Shown one piece after another: positions 9,467 through 17,734 of a stretch of DNA of 56,245 nt (positions within the stretch are counted from its first letter, which is position 1; every line of letters starts with the position of its first letter). Both the position numbers and the translations under genes were made by a program. The notes under the pieces are model-generated. The model was given only the letters and a program-made list of their open reading frames with translations. It did not search any database and was not told where the DNA came from. Source of the DNA: an uncultured Lachnospiraceae bacterium (GTDB lineage Bacteria; Bacillota; Clostridia; Lachnospirales; Lachnospiraceae); assembly GCA_910586095.1 (NCBI GenBank), contig CAJUHQ010000004.1:1-56245 (forward strand), in the 5' to 3' direction.

Positions 9467-10255
9467 CTATTCTCCGACCGCAATATCAATCTTGCGTAGT
9501 TTCTCCAGAAGAATTTCCTCTTCTGTGGGCAGATCCTCCGAGCTTTCAATCTGCTGGCGCACCTGCCACATCTGTTCGTCAATGGACGCAATCTGCTCCG
9601 CACATGTAGTCAGGCTCCTCACGATCTCCGCCTGATTGGGAACCTCCTGCTTGTATTTGAGCTGGTGCTCCAGACTTGCCCAAAAGTCCATGGCAATGGT
9701 GCGAATCTGCACCTCCACCGCCATCTCTCTTGTCTGATCGGAGAAGAACACCGGCACGCTCACGATCATATGGTAACTGCGGTATCCGTTGGGTTTCGGG
9801 TTCCTGATATAATCCTTCCTGCGGATCACCGTAATGTCGTCCTGCTGGGCAAGCGCCTGCGCCAGCACATAAATATCATCCACATAGGAGCAGACCACCC
9901 GTATTCCGGCCACATCGTGAAGATTCTCCTCCACATTTTCCACCGTAAAAGGAAGTCCTCTGCGGTTCAGCTTCTCCATAATGCTCGCGCTGCTCTTTAA
10001 ACGGGAATTTATGGAAGTAATCGGATTGCGCTGATACCGCACATTAAACTCAGAGTTTAGGACATCAAACTTCGTCCGTACCTCCTTGATTGCACAACTG
10101 TAGCGCATACGCATCTCCTTATAATCGACCATCGTTCCCGCCATCTTCCGGCGCTGTTCATAAATTTCCTTGTCCACCTTGGGAATCACCATCATCTGAT
10201 TCTCCTCGGCATCAAATCCCAACTCATCCAATGGGAAAAATGGATTTCCACTCAT
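9467..10255 (-). CDS. small alarmone synthetase, RelA/SpoT-domain GTP pyrophosphokinase family
   Basis: 262 residues, the size of single-domain synthetases of the RelP/RelQ kind; no hydrolase domain, TGS or ACT domain is present. Synthetase motifs are visible: HDVAGIRVVCSYVDDIY (about residues 112-128), RRKDYIRNPKPNGYRSYH (about 144-161) and VEVQIRTIAMDFWASLEH (about 181-198), which hold the ATP/GTP-binding and catalytic Asp and Glu. It should make (p)ppGpp from GTP or GDP and ATP in the cytoplasm. A GGAGGT site lies seven bases before the ATG. The gene is alone on its strand. Confidence 0.9.
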   Translation of the reverse strand: MSGNPFFPLDELGFDAEENQMMVIPKVDKEIYEQRRKMAGTMVDYKEMRMRYSCAIKEVRTKFDVLNSEFNVRYQRNPITSINSRLKSSASIMEKLNRRGLPFTVENVEENLHDVAGIRVVCSYVDDIYVLAQALAQQDDITVIRRKDYIRNPKPNGYRSYHMIVSVPVFFSDQTREMAVEVQIRTIAMDFWASLEHQLKYKQEVPNQAEIVRSLTTCAEQIASIDEQMWQVRQQIESSEDLPTEEEILLEKLRKIDIAVGE

Positions 10256-10376
10256 CTGTCTGACCTCCGTTCATTTCCCTAATATATACCGAATACCGAG
10301 GAAAAACAAGGAAAGAATTATTAACTTTTTATTAGAATTTTGGTAAATTCTGTGACAGCAGCGAGGCGCATCATAT

Positions 10377-10406
10377 TTGACTTTCCGCATAAATTTACTA
10401 TATAAT
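10377..10406 (+). promoter_or_regulatory. sigma-A promoter of the aldo/keto reductase gene
   Basis: TTGACT (10377-10382), 18-base spacer, TATAAT (10401-10406), about 90 bases before the start at 10495. Confidence 0.7.
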
Positions 10407-10494
10407 AGGAAGAACTGGTTATGATCATCAAAAAAGCGCTGCGGCTGCAACGGTAATCCCTCCTGCACCGCTTATGCTTTGGAACGGAGATATT

Positions 10495-11673
10495 ATGCAG
10501 TACAGAAAAATGAAAGACGGTACAGAAGTGTCGATTCTCGGCTACGGCTGCATGCGCTTTACCGGCGCGGGCACAAAGATCAATCTTGAAAAGGCTGAGA
10601 AAGAAATTATGCTGGCCATAAAAAACGGCGTTAACTACTTTGACACCGCTTACATATACGGCGGCAGCGAGGAAGCTCTCGGCACAATCCTGGAACGGAA
10701 TCACTGCCGGGATCAGGTCTATATTGCAGACAAACTCCCCTATTATCTTCTCAAAAATGCATCCTCCATCGAGAAACTCTTTCAGGAGCAGCTCAGACGC
10801 CTGCGGACGGATCACATTGACTTTTATCTGATGCATATGCTTTTCGATTTAGAAGTCTGGAACCGGCTGAAAACCATCGGCATCGAAGAATGGATTGCCG
10901 AAAAAAAGAAGACCGACGCGATCCGCAATATCGGTTTTTCATTCCACGGCGATACCAGCACCTTTCAGGCTCTTGTAGACGCCTACGACTGGGATTTCTG
11001 CCAGATCCAGTACAATTATCTGGATGAACACACCCAGGCAGGAAGAACGGGCCTTCGCTACGCTGCCGGCAAAGGCATTCCTGTCGTTATCATGGAGCCT
11101 CTGCGGGGCGGCAGGCTGATTACTGCCCTGCCGGAAGCCGTCGAAAAAGCTTTTGCGGAGTATCCGATTAAGCGTACCCCCGCACAGTGGGCTTTTCACT
11201 GGCTCTGGGATCAGCCAGAGGTCACCTGTGTCCTCTCCGGCATGAATTCCCAGGAGATGGTTCTGGAAAACACAAATGCGGCAGACGAAGCCGGTATCGG
11301 CAGCTTCACACAGGAAGACCACAGCCTGATTGATACGGTGCGCACCAAAATCAACCAGAATCTCAAGGTCGGCTGTACCGGCTGCGGCTACTGTATGCCC
11401 TGCCCTCACGGCGTGGACATTCCTACCGCCTTCCGCTGCTACAACCAGAGCGCCATGCACAAAAAAATCAGCGCCATGTTGGAATATATCCAGATTACGT
11501 CCCTCAAAAAGGACGCCACTTCCATGAATAACTGCACCAAATGCGGCGCCTGTGAGAAACACTGCCCCCAGCACATCGAGATCCGAAAAGAACTGCAGAA
11601 CGCAAAAAAGGCCTTGCAGCCTTTTTATATACGCGCCGTCCTGAAGCTTGTCAACAGACTTGTCAAACGGTAA
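10495..11673 (+). CDS. aldo/keto reductase with C-terminal ferredoxin-like 4Fe-4S domain
   Basis: About 392 residues from the ATG at 10495, which has GGAG five bases upstream; the ATG at 10474 lies before that site and is rejected. The N-terminal barrel shows LGYGCMRF, YFDTAYIYGGSEEALG (Asp and Tyr of the tetrad), the Lys in IADKLPYY and the His in DFYLMHML. The C-terminal 80 residues add two cysteine clusters, CTGCGYCMPCPHGVDIP and CTKCGACEKHCPQ, expected to bind Fe-S centres. Such fused reductases are common in anaerobes; their natural substrates are largely unknown. It converges with the next gene, with only four bases between the stops. Confidence 0.88.
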   Translation: MQYRKMKDGTEVSILGYGCMRFTGAGTKINLEKAEKEIMLAIKNGVNYFDTAYIYGGSEEALGTILERNHCRDQVYIADKLPYYLLKNASSIEKLFQEQLRRLRTDHIDFYLMHMLFDLEVWNRLKTIGIEEWIAEKKKTDAIRNIGFSFHGDTSTFQALVDAYDWDFCQIQYNYLDEHTQAGRTGLRYAAGKGIPVVIMEPLRGGRLITALPEAVEKAFAEYPIKRTPAQWAFHWLWDQPEVTCVLSGMNSQEMVLENTNAADEAGIGSFTQEDHSLIDTVRTKINQNLKVGCTGCGYCMPCPHGVDIPTAFRCYNQSAMHKKISAMLEYIQITSLKKDATSMNNCTKCGACEKHCPQHIEIRKELQNAKKALQPFYIRAVLKLVNRLVKR

Positions 11674-11677
11674 GCGT

Positions 11678-12415
11678 TTACTTTTTTCCAAGCATACTAT
11701 AATTTCCTGTGGCATCATAGGAATCCAGCAGATAATGATTTTCAGCCTGCATGGAGAGCATCGCCTCCCTGTCTGCGGCCTGCCGGGTTCCTTTTGTTTT
11801 ATTCTTTGCCGCTTCTTTCCTCATCTGTTTAAGCGGTATGTTCGCCGCTTTTTCTTTCTGCCTCTGATACGCTTCCCGCAGACGCGCCGCGCTCTCCCTC
11901 AGACGGTTGCGGATATTTCCCCGTCCCGACTGCGCAACGGTGGTGTTTTCCTTCTGCGCCTGTTCCTGCTCCTGCCTTTCCTTTTCCGGCCCGTCCACAC
12001 CGGCTGCCGTCACCGTATTTTCAGCGGCATGCGTTTCAGCCAGAGCCATGCTCTGCAGCGCAGCCCGGGCAGTCTCTCCCGCGTGCTCCCGTCCTGCCAT
12101 TCCACGCGCAGATATACTTGCGCCGTCACGGCCGTCTCCTCTTTCGGATATGTTTGCAGTCAGAGACTTCTCCAGACCGAAGCCAAGACGCAGCCTTGCG
12201 TCCGTGCTGCGCTGCGCCAGATCAAATCCAATTCCTTCCCCCTCCTTCTGCGTCTGTGCCGCAGGCATGGGAGCTGATGCCCCACCCTGCTTCACCTTCG
12301 TTCCAGGCAGCACATGATTGGAGTATGGTTCGTGGAAATGCGAAGATTTCCACTTGATTACATGGTATTTGACATGATAGTCTTCGTTCTGCTGTACCCA
12401 GTTTATATGCTTCAT
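11678..12415 (-). CDS. hypothetical protein, Ala/Glu/Arg-rich
   Basis: 245 residues, not recognised. The N-terminal 45 residues are aromatic and His-rich. The middle is low-complexity and charged. Residues 160-225 are strongly helical and basic (for example RLRESAARLREAYQRQKEKA). No signal peptide or membrane segment is visible. It is the last of four same-strand genes that start near 15.1 kb. A 7-base inverted repeat (12445-12451 / 12465-12471) lies between it and the FliD-C-like gene and could attenuate read-through. The ribosome site is weak. The context suggests a role in the same surface or motility programme, but the function is unknown. Confidence 0.65.
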   Translation of the reverse strand: MKHINWVQQNEDYHVKYHVIKWKSSHFHEPYSNHVLPGTKVKQGGASAPMPAAQTQKEGEGIGFDLAQRSTDARLRLGFGLEKSLTANISERGDGRDGASISARGMAGREHAGETARAALQSMALAETHAAENTVTAAGVDGPEKERQEQEQAQKENTTVAQSGRGNIRNRLRESAARLREAYQRQKEKAANIPLKQMRKEAAKNKTKGTRQAADREAMLSMQAENHYLLDSYDATGNYSMLGKK

Positions 12416-12482
12416 TCTGATACCCGTCTTCGCCGGATGCCTTAATCATTGCAAGGCCTTTTTACAATGATCTTACTGTCCG

Positions 12483-13208
12483 CTATCTGCGATAATTAAA
12501 ATAGCTGCCCGAGCTTCTTCTGCCGCTGCTATAGAGATTTGCCCTGTCAAAAGGACTGTAAGTGCTGCTCTTCTCCGCCTCTATATTCTGCTCTGCCGTA
12601 GCCGCCACAGAGCCTGCCTTCGCCGCTGCTTTCGAGGGAAATCCGTTTCCACCCCACACCTTTTCCAGCGTATCCACGTCCGCCGCTGCCAGCTTTTTTT
12701 CATCCACAACGAGCGTGCCGTCCGCCTTTCTGATTACGCCGGTGAGCTCCAGATCCCGTTCCGCCATGTTGGACATACTGCTTAACTGGGTCAGAAACAC
12801 CTTGTCAGACCTGGTTCCCGACTCCTCCAGATCTTTTAACATGTTGTTATACTGGTTGACAAAGCTCTTCACATCCGAAACGATCTGATCCGTGCTGCCG
12901 CTCTCTCTTGCCTTATCGTAAATGGAATCCTCTTTTTTGCTCTTTAAAGCATCCGCGTACTCACCGACCTGCTTGGCATGATACTGCATGTCATAATAAA
13001 ACTTCTGGGATTTCTGGGAAGAAGTGATAAAATTTCTGTTTCCCACACTGTTAGTGTCCTTCGTATTTCCCAGAAGACTGGCCAGTCTGCCGCCACGACG
13101 GCCTGCGTTGCTGCGGCTCAATGCACTCTGTAAGAGCGACGAATATGAACCTTTCTCGTTCTTTTTGTAATTTACCATGCCATTTCCGTAGTTTCTGGTA
13201 ACTCTCAT
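12483..13208 (-). CDS. hypothetical protein with FliD-C-like segment
   Basis: 241 residues. The middle part (about 95-185) follows the pattern of the C-terminal helical domain of flagellar cap protein FliD: a phrase like VKSFVNQYNNML, then LSSMSNMAERDLELTGV, then ADGTLVVDEKKLAAA. The N-terminal region is basic and Gly/Ser-rich, and the C-terminus is Ser/Tyr/Arg-rich. The D0/D1 hook-contacting ends and the outer domains of true FliD are absent, and the protein is half the usual length. The start has AGGGGG upstream. A sigma-D-like promoter with a perfect GCCGATAT -10 element lies at 13250-13276, which supports a link to motility. The family resemblance is my reading by eye, not a search result. 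Confidence 0.65.
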   Translation of the reverse strand: MRVTRNYGNGMVNYKKNEKGSYSSLLQSALSRSNAGRRGGRLASLLGNTKDTNSVGNRNFITSSQKSQKFYYDMQYHAKQVGEYADALKSKKEDSIYDKARESGSTDQIVSDVKSFVNQYNNMLKDLEESGTRSDKVFLTQLSSMSNMAERDLELTGVIRKADGTLVVDEKKLAAADVDTLEKVWGGNGFPSKAAAKAGSVAATAEQNIEAEKSSTYSPFDRANLYSSGRRSSGSYFNYRR

Positions 13209-13249
13209 ATTGATTTCCCCCTATGTCTATTTTTCTGGTTCTATCTCAT

Positions 13250-13276
13250 ATATCGGCCCGACCCATGTTTCGTTAA
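13250..13276 (-). promoter_or_regulatory. sigma-D (sigma-28) type promoter candidate
   Basis: Minus strand: TTAA (13276-13273), 15-base spacer, GCCGATAT (13257-13250). The -10 is a full match to the Bacillus sigma-D consensus; the -35 matches three of four bases. It lies 42 bases upstream of the FliD-C-like gene start. Confidence 0.55.
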
Positions 13277-13321
13277 CCCTGCCTGTCATGAACCGTCTCA
13301 CAATTGTATCAAACGGTTTCC

Positions 13322-14017
13322 TTATTTCTGTACACTTTCACTGCAGCGTCTGGCAAATTCCGCATACTTCTGCTTGGACAGATAAACCTTATCTCCACTG
13401 ACCAGCGTAATACTGGTATTGTCATAACCGCTGACTGCCGAGAGCGCCACCAGATACCCTCTGTGGCATCGGAAAAAGGCTTCGCCGAGCACCTCCTCCA
13501 AATGGTTCATCCGCTCGTAATACGCAATCTCCTCTTTCTTCGTATGCAGGATCACCTTTCTGCCGCTGTTCTCCGCATAGAGAATGTCCTCTACCGGCAC
13601 CCTTCGATGCCCGCCCGCAGTCTTCACGAGAAGAATCTTCGGTGTGCCTGCCCGCTTTTCCACCTCTTTCACCGCACGGTTCAGAACACTTTTCAGTTTC
13701 TCCTGATCCACAGGCTTCATCAGATAATGAAACGCTCCCACATCGAAAGCCTGAAACACCTGCCCCTTTATCCCTGTCACAAAGATCAGAATGACATCAG
13801 ACAACGCCCGCAGTTTCTTCGCCGTCTCCATGCCATTCATCCCTTCCATCGCTATATCCAGTAATACGATATCCGGCTGGTATCCTCCCTTCACAGCCTC
13901 TATCAGCTTCGTCCCTGAATCAAATTCACTGGTCTGCGCCCCTGAAAACTCGTTGTCGAGTAAGGTTCGAATCCTTTCTCTCCCTCTCGTCTCTTCATCG
14001 CAAATCGCAATTCTCAT
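13322..14017 (-). CDS. LytTR-family response regulator
   Basis: 231 residues. The receiver domain (1-120) has the acidic pair Asp7/Glu8, the phospho-acceptor Asp54 in VLLDIAMEG, Thr81 in FVTG and Lys102 in MKPVD. The LytTR DNA-binding domain (about 130-228) shows GGHRRVPVEDILYAEN, a conserved start, and FFRCHRGYLVAL. This is the AgrA/ComE/VirR type of regulator. No sensor kinase is adjacent. The gene lies about 40 bases after the coiled-coil gene and probably shares its sigma-D-like promoter. LytTR regulators often control surface, peptide or motility functions, consistent with the neighbours. Confidence 0.88.
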   Translation of the reverse strand: MRIAICDEETRGRERIRTLLDNEFSGAQTSEFDSGTKLIEAVKGGYQPDIVLLDIAMEGMNGMETAKKLRALSDVILIFVTGIKGQVFQAFDVGAFHYLMKPVDQEKLKSVLNRAVKEVEKRAGTPKILLVKTAGGHRRVPVEDILYAENSGRKVILHTKKEEIAYYERMNHLEEVLGEAFFRCHRGYLVALSAVSGYDNTSITLVSGDKVYLSKQKYAEFARRCSESVQK

Positions 14018-14056
14018 CTTATTCTCTTATGCCTCTCTTGCCGTCTGTCCTTTCCG

Positions 14057-15115
14057 CTAAATTTCCTCGTCTACCTCAATACCCTTGATGTCTGCCTCAA
14101 TCAGCTTCAGCTTTTGCAGAATATCCTTGATCTCAGCCTTCACGGAATCGCCAGCCCCGGCTACATTCATGCCGGCCTCGGACATATCTTTCAGGAAAGC
14201 GGCTTCCTCCCTGGCATTCTTTTCCTGCGCCCTCTGCGCTTCTTCCGCCTCGTGACTCTCCTCTCGGGCCTCGTCGATTCTGGCTTCCATCAGTTCTTTC
14301 TGCTCCTTTCGAAGCTCAATCTTCTCCTCCTCGGCCTCCTTCTCTTCCGCCTTCTCCTCTTCCTCCTCGCGCGTCTCCTCGTAAGACTCGTCTACGTGAT
14401 CCTTAGCCTCGTCCATAAGCATGCCCTGAATATCTTTACCGGCCTGCTCCATCACCTTCTCGGCATTGTTCTGGGCATCCTCCATCTCGTGATGTTTCAG
14501 ACGTTCCCGCTTGATGGATCTGATCGCGCCGTAATACGACTTAATAGCCGATTCCGCCTTGCCGGCACGAATCCTAAATATCTGTTCCTCGCCGTCAATT
14601 TCGAGGCATTTCTGCTGATATTCTGTCAACGGTCCGCCTTCTAATTCCTTCAGTCTCTTACGCTCTTCTTCCGTAAAATCTAAATCTGCAAATTCACGAT
14701 TCCCGGGATAATGCCGGCGCTCCAGAAGCTCCAGATCCTTCTGCTCCTGAGAATCCTTCTCCACGCCATAGCCTTCCCGCAGATTTTCCTTTCTTTCTCT
14801 GCATTCCAGAATTCTATCACGATTCACCAGAATCTCTTTTTTCTGCTCCTCTGCAAGCCCATCGTACTCCGCTATGCTCTGATCCGTCTTACGGTCCGTG
14901 TCCCAGGCGTTCTGCACAAACTTCATGGCCTGTCTCTGTGCCTCCCGCCTGCGAATGGTGATGGGATCCTTATGCAGTGAAAGATCTCCTGCAAAGATAA
15001 CCGTTTTCTTCTGCTGCTTCGCCGCTTTGCATCCGTCTTCCACAGCCCCTTTCTCCTGTGTCTGGAGATTCGTCTGTATCATCTGACTTTCATTGCTTCC
15101 CGTCTTAATCTGCAT
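14057..15115 (-). CDS. hypothetical coiled-coil protein, Glu-rich
   Basis: 352 residues, not recognised. The chain is almost entirely helical and charged. Residues 235-300 are an extreme Glu/Lys/Arg coiled coil. The N-terminal 60 residues are polar, with FAGDLSLHKDPI as the only distinctive phrase. The last 40 residues (AEIKDILQKLKLIEADIKGIEVDEE) are again amphipathic. No signal peptide or membrane segment. GGGGGATCGGAG precedes the ATG. The gene leads an operon with the LytTR regulator and has a GCCGATAT -10 element upstream, so it may belong to a sigma-D regulon. A scaffold or chaperone-like role would fit but is not shown. Confidence 0.65.
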   Translation of the reverse strand: MQIKTGSNESQMIQTNLQTQEKGAVEDGCKAAKQQKKTVIFAGDLSLHKDPITIRRREAQRQAMKFVQNAWDTDRKTDQSIAEYDGLAEEQKKEILVNRDRILECRERKENLREGYGVEKDSQEQKDLELLERRHYPGNREFADLDFTEEERKRLKELEGGPLTEYQQKCLEIDGEEQIFRIRAGKAESAIKSYYGAIRSIKRERLKHHEMEDAQNNAEKVMEQAGKDIQGMLMDEAKDHVDESYEETREEEEEKAEEKEAEEEKIELRKEQKELMEARIDEAREESHEAEEAQRAQEKNAREEAAFLKDMSEAGMNVAGAGDSVKAEIKDILQKLKLIEADIKGIEVDEEI

Positions 15116-15179
15116 CTCCGATCCCCCTTATCTGATAACGAATAGATACCTTCGGTTATTTAAGCATTTTATATAATAA

Positions 15180-15206
15180 ATATCGGCGTCTTTCCCCATT
15201 TTCTAA
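15180..15206 (-). promoter_or_regulatory. sigma-D (sigma-28) type promoter candidate
   Basis: Minus strand: TTAG (15206-15203) or TAGA one base later, 14-15-base spacer, perfect GCCGATAT (15187-15180). It lies 65 bases before the coiled-coil gene and overlaps the terminator hairpin of the phosphatase gene. Confidence 0.5.
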
Positions 15207-15223
15207 AGAAGGAAAAGACGCCG
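15184..15223 (-). terminator. hairpin after the tyrosine phosphatase gene
   Basis: Inverted repeat CGGCGTCTTTCC (15184-15195) / GGAAAAGACGCCG (15211-15223), followed on the minus strand by ATATTTATTATAT. The poor T-run makes it a moderate terminator. Confidence 0.55.
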
Positions 15224-15280
15224 TTCGTGACATAAATTTACCGCTTCATGCCATGATGTATGGATATCTTTCATCGTCAG

Positions 15281-15733
15281 TCATCTCTGAAGCGATTCCA
15301 GAAAAGCCTCACAGCCCTCAGACACATCCCGGTAAGTCGCCTCAAAATTTCCCGTATACCAGGGATCAGCTATCGCCCTGCCGCTCCCTGCAAACTCCAG
15401 AAGCTTGTATATCTTATGCTCCGGGTCACCGCCCGCGATCCGCTCCATGTTGCGGACATTCGCATCATCCATACCAATCAGATAATCAAACTCTTTATAA
15501 TCCTGTTTCGTCATCTGGCGCGCCCGGTGGGGAATTAACGGGATGCCCTCCTGCCGCAGTTTGTTCACCGTGCCGTAGTGGGGCGGATTGCCGATCTCCT
15601 CGCGACTGGTGGCGGCGGAGTCGATGTGGAAAGAAGCTGATTGACCGCGTTCCTTGACCATGTGGGCGAGAAGGCTTTGGGCCATTGTGCTTCTGCAGAT
15701 ATTGCCGTGGCAAATAAAAAGTACTTTTATCAT
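15281..15733 (-). CDS. low-molecular-weight protein-tyrosine phosphatase
   Basis: 150 residues, standard length. The active-site P-loop CHGNICRS (Cys8 nucleophile, Arg14) and the general-acid loop DPWYTG (near residue 123) are both intact. Relatives dephosphorylate tyrosine or arginine residues, often on exopolysaccharide kinases or heat-shock regulators. No kinase is adjacent here. The ATG has AAGGAG ten bases upstream. Its 5' side is the left flank of the integrated element, so its original promoter may have been separated or replaced by the insertion. Confidence 0.92.
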   Translation of the reverse strand: MIKVLFICHGNICRSTMAQSLLAHMVKERGQSASFHIDSAATSREEIGNPPHYGTVNKLRQEGIPLIPHRARQMTKQDYKEFDYLIGMDDANVRNMERIAGGDPEHKIYKLLEFAGSGRAIADPWYTGNFEATYRDVSEGCEAFLESLQR

Positions 15734-15858
15734 AACTCTAAAGCTCCTTATAAATGCTGATTTTCCTTGATTTTACGGGCTTTTCAGGTTCTCCCATTTT
15801 TTGCAGTTTTACAATTTTTTCGGTATATCTTGGCATAAAATCGCATATCTTCTGTTTC

Positions 15859-15930
15859 AAAAGTTGTAAAAAAGTTGTAAAAGGTGGTAAAATGAGCCCC
15901 TTTTTTCAACTTTACAACTTTTTACAACTC
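15859..15930. repeat. integrase arm-type repeats next to the element end
   Basis: AAGTTGTAAA occurs twice in tandem (15861-15870, 15872-15881), followed by a degenerate copy (AAGGTGGTAAA). It recurs inverted (TTTACAACTT 15911-15920, TTTACAACT 15921-15929) up to the integrase stop codon. Clustered short repeats at this place match arm-site layouts for Tn916-type integrases. Confidence 0.55.
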
Positions 15931-17125
15931 AGCGGTTACATACCTTTTTCATCTCTTCCTGCACATCTTCAAAGTCAACATGCGTATACACATTCAATGT
16001 TACCCCGATATCGCTATGCCCCATGATCTTCTGTAAAGTCTTCGGATTCATTCCCGACTTCGCCATGTTGGAACAAAACGTATGGCGCGCCACATGGGGC
16101 GTGATCACAGGAAGCTGTACCTTATAGATACTGTTAAACTTTTCCCTGATATGCTGAAAATACTTCTCCCAATGGAGGGCAACCATCGGCATACCGTTCT
16201 TATCCAGATACAGGAACCCCGTTTTTCCATCCACCATCGGTTCTATCTTCGGTTTCGGACGGTTCTTCAAGATCTGTGCAAAGCACTCCTTCACATCATC
16301 CGTCATCGGCACAAGCCTTGTCCCGCAGTCGGTCTTCGTGTCTACGATAGTATACTGCATATTCCGAGTACGCTGCAACTGATGATCTACATTGATAATA
16401 CCATTTTCAATATCTATATCCGAAACAGTCAGACCGACAAACTCCGAAATACGCAGGCCTGTATGGAACAGGATGTAGATCCCTTCGTAGTACCTGCAAA
16501 AATGCCTGTCGTTTTTAATAAACTCAAGGAACTGTCTTTCCTGTTTTCTCGTGATTGCTTCCCGTGTTACGGAGTCATTCACTACAACGGTAGCAAGTTG
16601 GAACTCGAAGGGATTTTTACGAATCAGGTCATCATCCACGGCCATCTGAAATGCAGGTCTTACCACACCTCTCACCGTATGGATTGTACTATATCCACGA
16701 CCGTCTTTTTGCAGCTTGATCAGCCACAGCCTCGCATCAGATAATTTCACTTTATCAATTCTCTTATTTCCAAACTCCTCTTTCTTAAGGATATTAATAA
16801 CAAAGTTATAGCCGACACGGGTATTCTCCCTGACTCCTGTTTTTTGTGCAACATATTTCTTTACAAGTTCCAATACCGTCATATTACCGCCCGATAAGAT
16901 CAAACCCGCATCCAGATCCCTTTGGAGTATCTTGATCTTATCCCTAAGCGGCATTTCATCCTTTACTCCCTGTGGCGTCGTATCGGTCCTTACCAGTCTC
17001 CAACTGTACAGGTATCTCGTATTTCCCGCATTGTCAATGTACTTGTACATATACCTTCCGTCTTTTCTCTGGCTCTCTCCATTCTGCAAAATACGGTTTT
17101 TGCTATCCCGTCTTTTTGTGCTCAT
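15929..17125 (-). CDS. int: Tn916-type tyrosine integrase
   Basis: 398 residues. The N-terminus (RRDSKNRILQNGESQRKDGRY...YKYID) matches the arm-binding domain of Tn916 Int. The catalytic domain holds the full set: Arg225 (TGLRISE), Lys264 (DTKTDCG), His344 and Arg347 (HVARHTF), His370 (GHSDIG) and Tyr380 (NVYTH). It should excise and insert the element through AT-rich coupling sites. AAGGAG lies nine bases before the ATG. The excisionase lies directly upstream with a hairpin between, the usual order in this family. The gene reads toward the chromosome and ends within the arm-repeat cluster. Confidence 0.95.
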   Translation of the reverse strand: MSTKRRDSKNRILQNGESQRKDGRYMYKYIDNAGNTRYLYSWRLVRTDTTPQGVKDEMPLRDKIKILQRDLDAGLILSGGNMTVLELVKKYVAQKTGVRENTRVGYNFVINILKKEEFGNKRIDKVKLSDARLWLIKLQKDGRGYSTIHTVRGVVRPAFQMAVDDDLIRKNPFEFQLATVVVNDSVTREAITRKQERQFLEFIKNDRHFCRYYEGIYILFHTGLRISEFVGLTVSDIDIENGIINVDHQLQRTRNMQYTIVDTKTDCGTRLVPMTDDVKECFAQILKNRPKPKIEPMVDGKTGFLYLDKNGMPMVALHWEKYFQHIREKFNSIYKVQLPVITPHVARHTFCSNMAKSGMNPKTLQKIMGHSDIGVTLNVYTHVDFEDVQEEMKKVCNR

Positions 17126-17151
17126 AATGCCACTCCTTTCTTAACTGAAAA

Positions 17152-17195
17152 GAGCCCCGATATGGTATAGCTATAATATACCATGAACGGGACTC
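17152..17195 (-). terminator. hairpin between excisionase and integrase genes
   Basis: GAGCCCCG (17152-17159) and ATGGTATA (17162-17169) pair with TATACCAT (17177-17184) and CGGGACTC (17188-17195). On the minus strand the stem is followed by TTTTC. It could terminate the excisionase transcript or limit integrase expression; the inner palindrome could also be an operator. Confidence 0.55.
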
Positions 17196-17236
17196 ATAAT
17201 CTAGGTCAAAGTTTGTCTGCCACCCGCAGACCGAAC

Positions 17237-17452
17237 TTACATAACAGTTACTTTTTCATCAATAAACTTTTCAAACACCTTCCTCTTGATCTGAACCTTT
17301 GTCCCGTTATAAATAATGAACTCCTCATTCGGATGCTCCTTTACGAACCGCCTGAGGGTCTTTTCCCCGATACCAAAATACAGGGATGCCTCTTCTATCG
17401 TGAGTGTGTACTTCTCCCACCAAGGCAAAGGAATGTCTTTTCCTACTATCAT
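17237..17452 (-). CDS. xis: Tn916-type excisionase
   Basis: 71 residues, the usual size. The core WEKYTLTIEEASLYFGIG, then LRRFVKEH, then GTKVQIKRKVFEKFID, follows Tn916 Xis closely: a winged-helix fold that bends the element ends and favours excision. GGAGG lies ten bases before the ATG. It is directly upstream of the integrase. Confidence 0.9.
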   Translation of the reverse strand: MIVGKDIPLPWWEKYTLTIEEASLYFGIGEKTLRRFVKEHPNEEFIIYNGTKVQIKRKVFEKFIDEKVTVM

Positions 17453-17686
17453 AGCTGCAAATCCTCCTGTCAGAAAATTTGCTCTAATACAGAAAATAGA
17501 GACTTCCTCCTGCGTAATATAAAATTATTATGTCAACCGCTGTTTCTGTATAACCAGCAGTTGTTGTTTTACCGTCAGACAGAATTACACTATCTATTTT
17601 TCATGATACATGATGATTTTTTGTATTTCAATAAATATGCAACTTATTTCGTCCATCTTTTTCACGATTTTTTGAATATGCTCAAA

Positions 17687-17720
17687 GAAAAAGAACCTCG
17701 TTTATGAGAAGTCCTTTTTG
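17687..17720 (-). terminator. terminator of the KAP operon
   Basis: On the minus strand AAAAAGGACTTCTC, a short loop, then GAGGTTCTTTTTCTTT. It lies just after the stop of the third gene at 17735. Confidence 0.65.
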
Positions 17721-17734
17721 TACCACACATTTTA

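Noticed and set aside
10939..11718. 259-residue minus-strand open frame
   Set aside because: It is antisense to the aldo/keto reductase with intact tetrad and Fe-S cysteines, and has no supporting motif.
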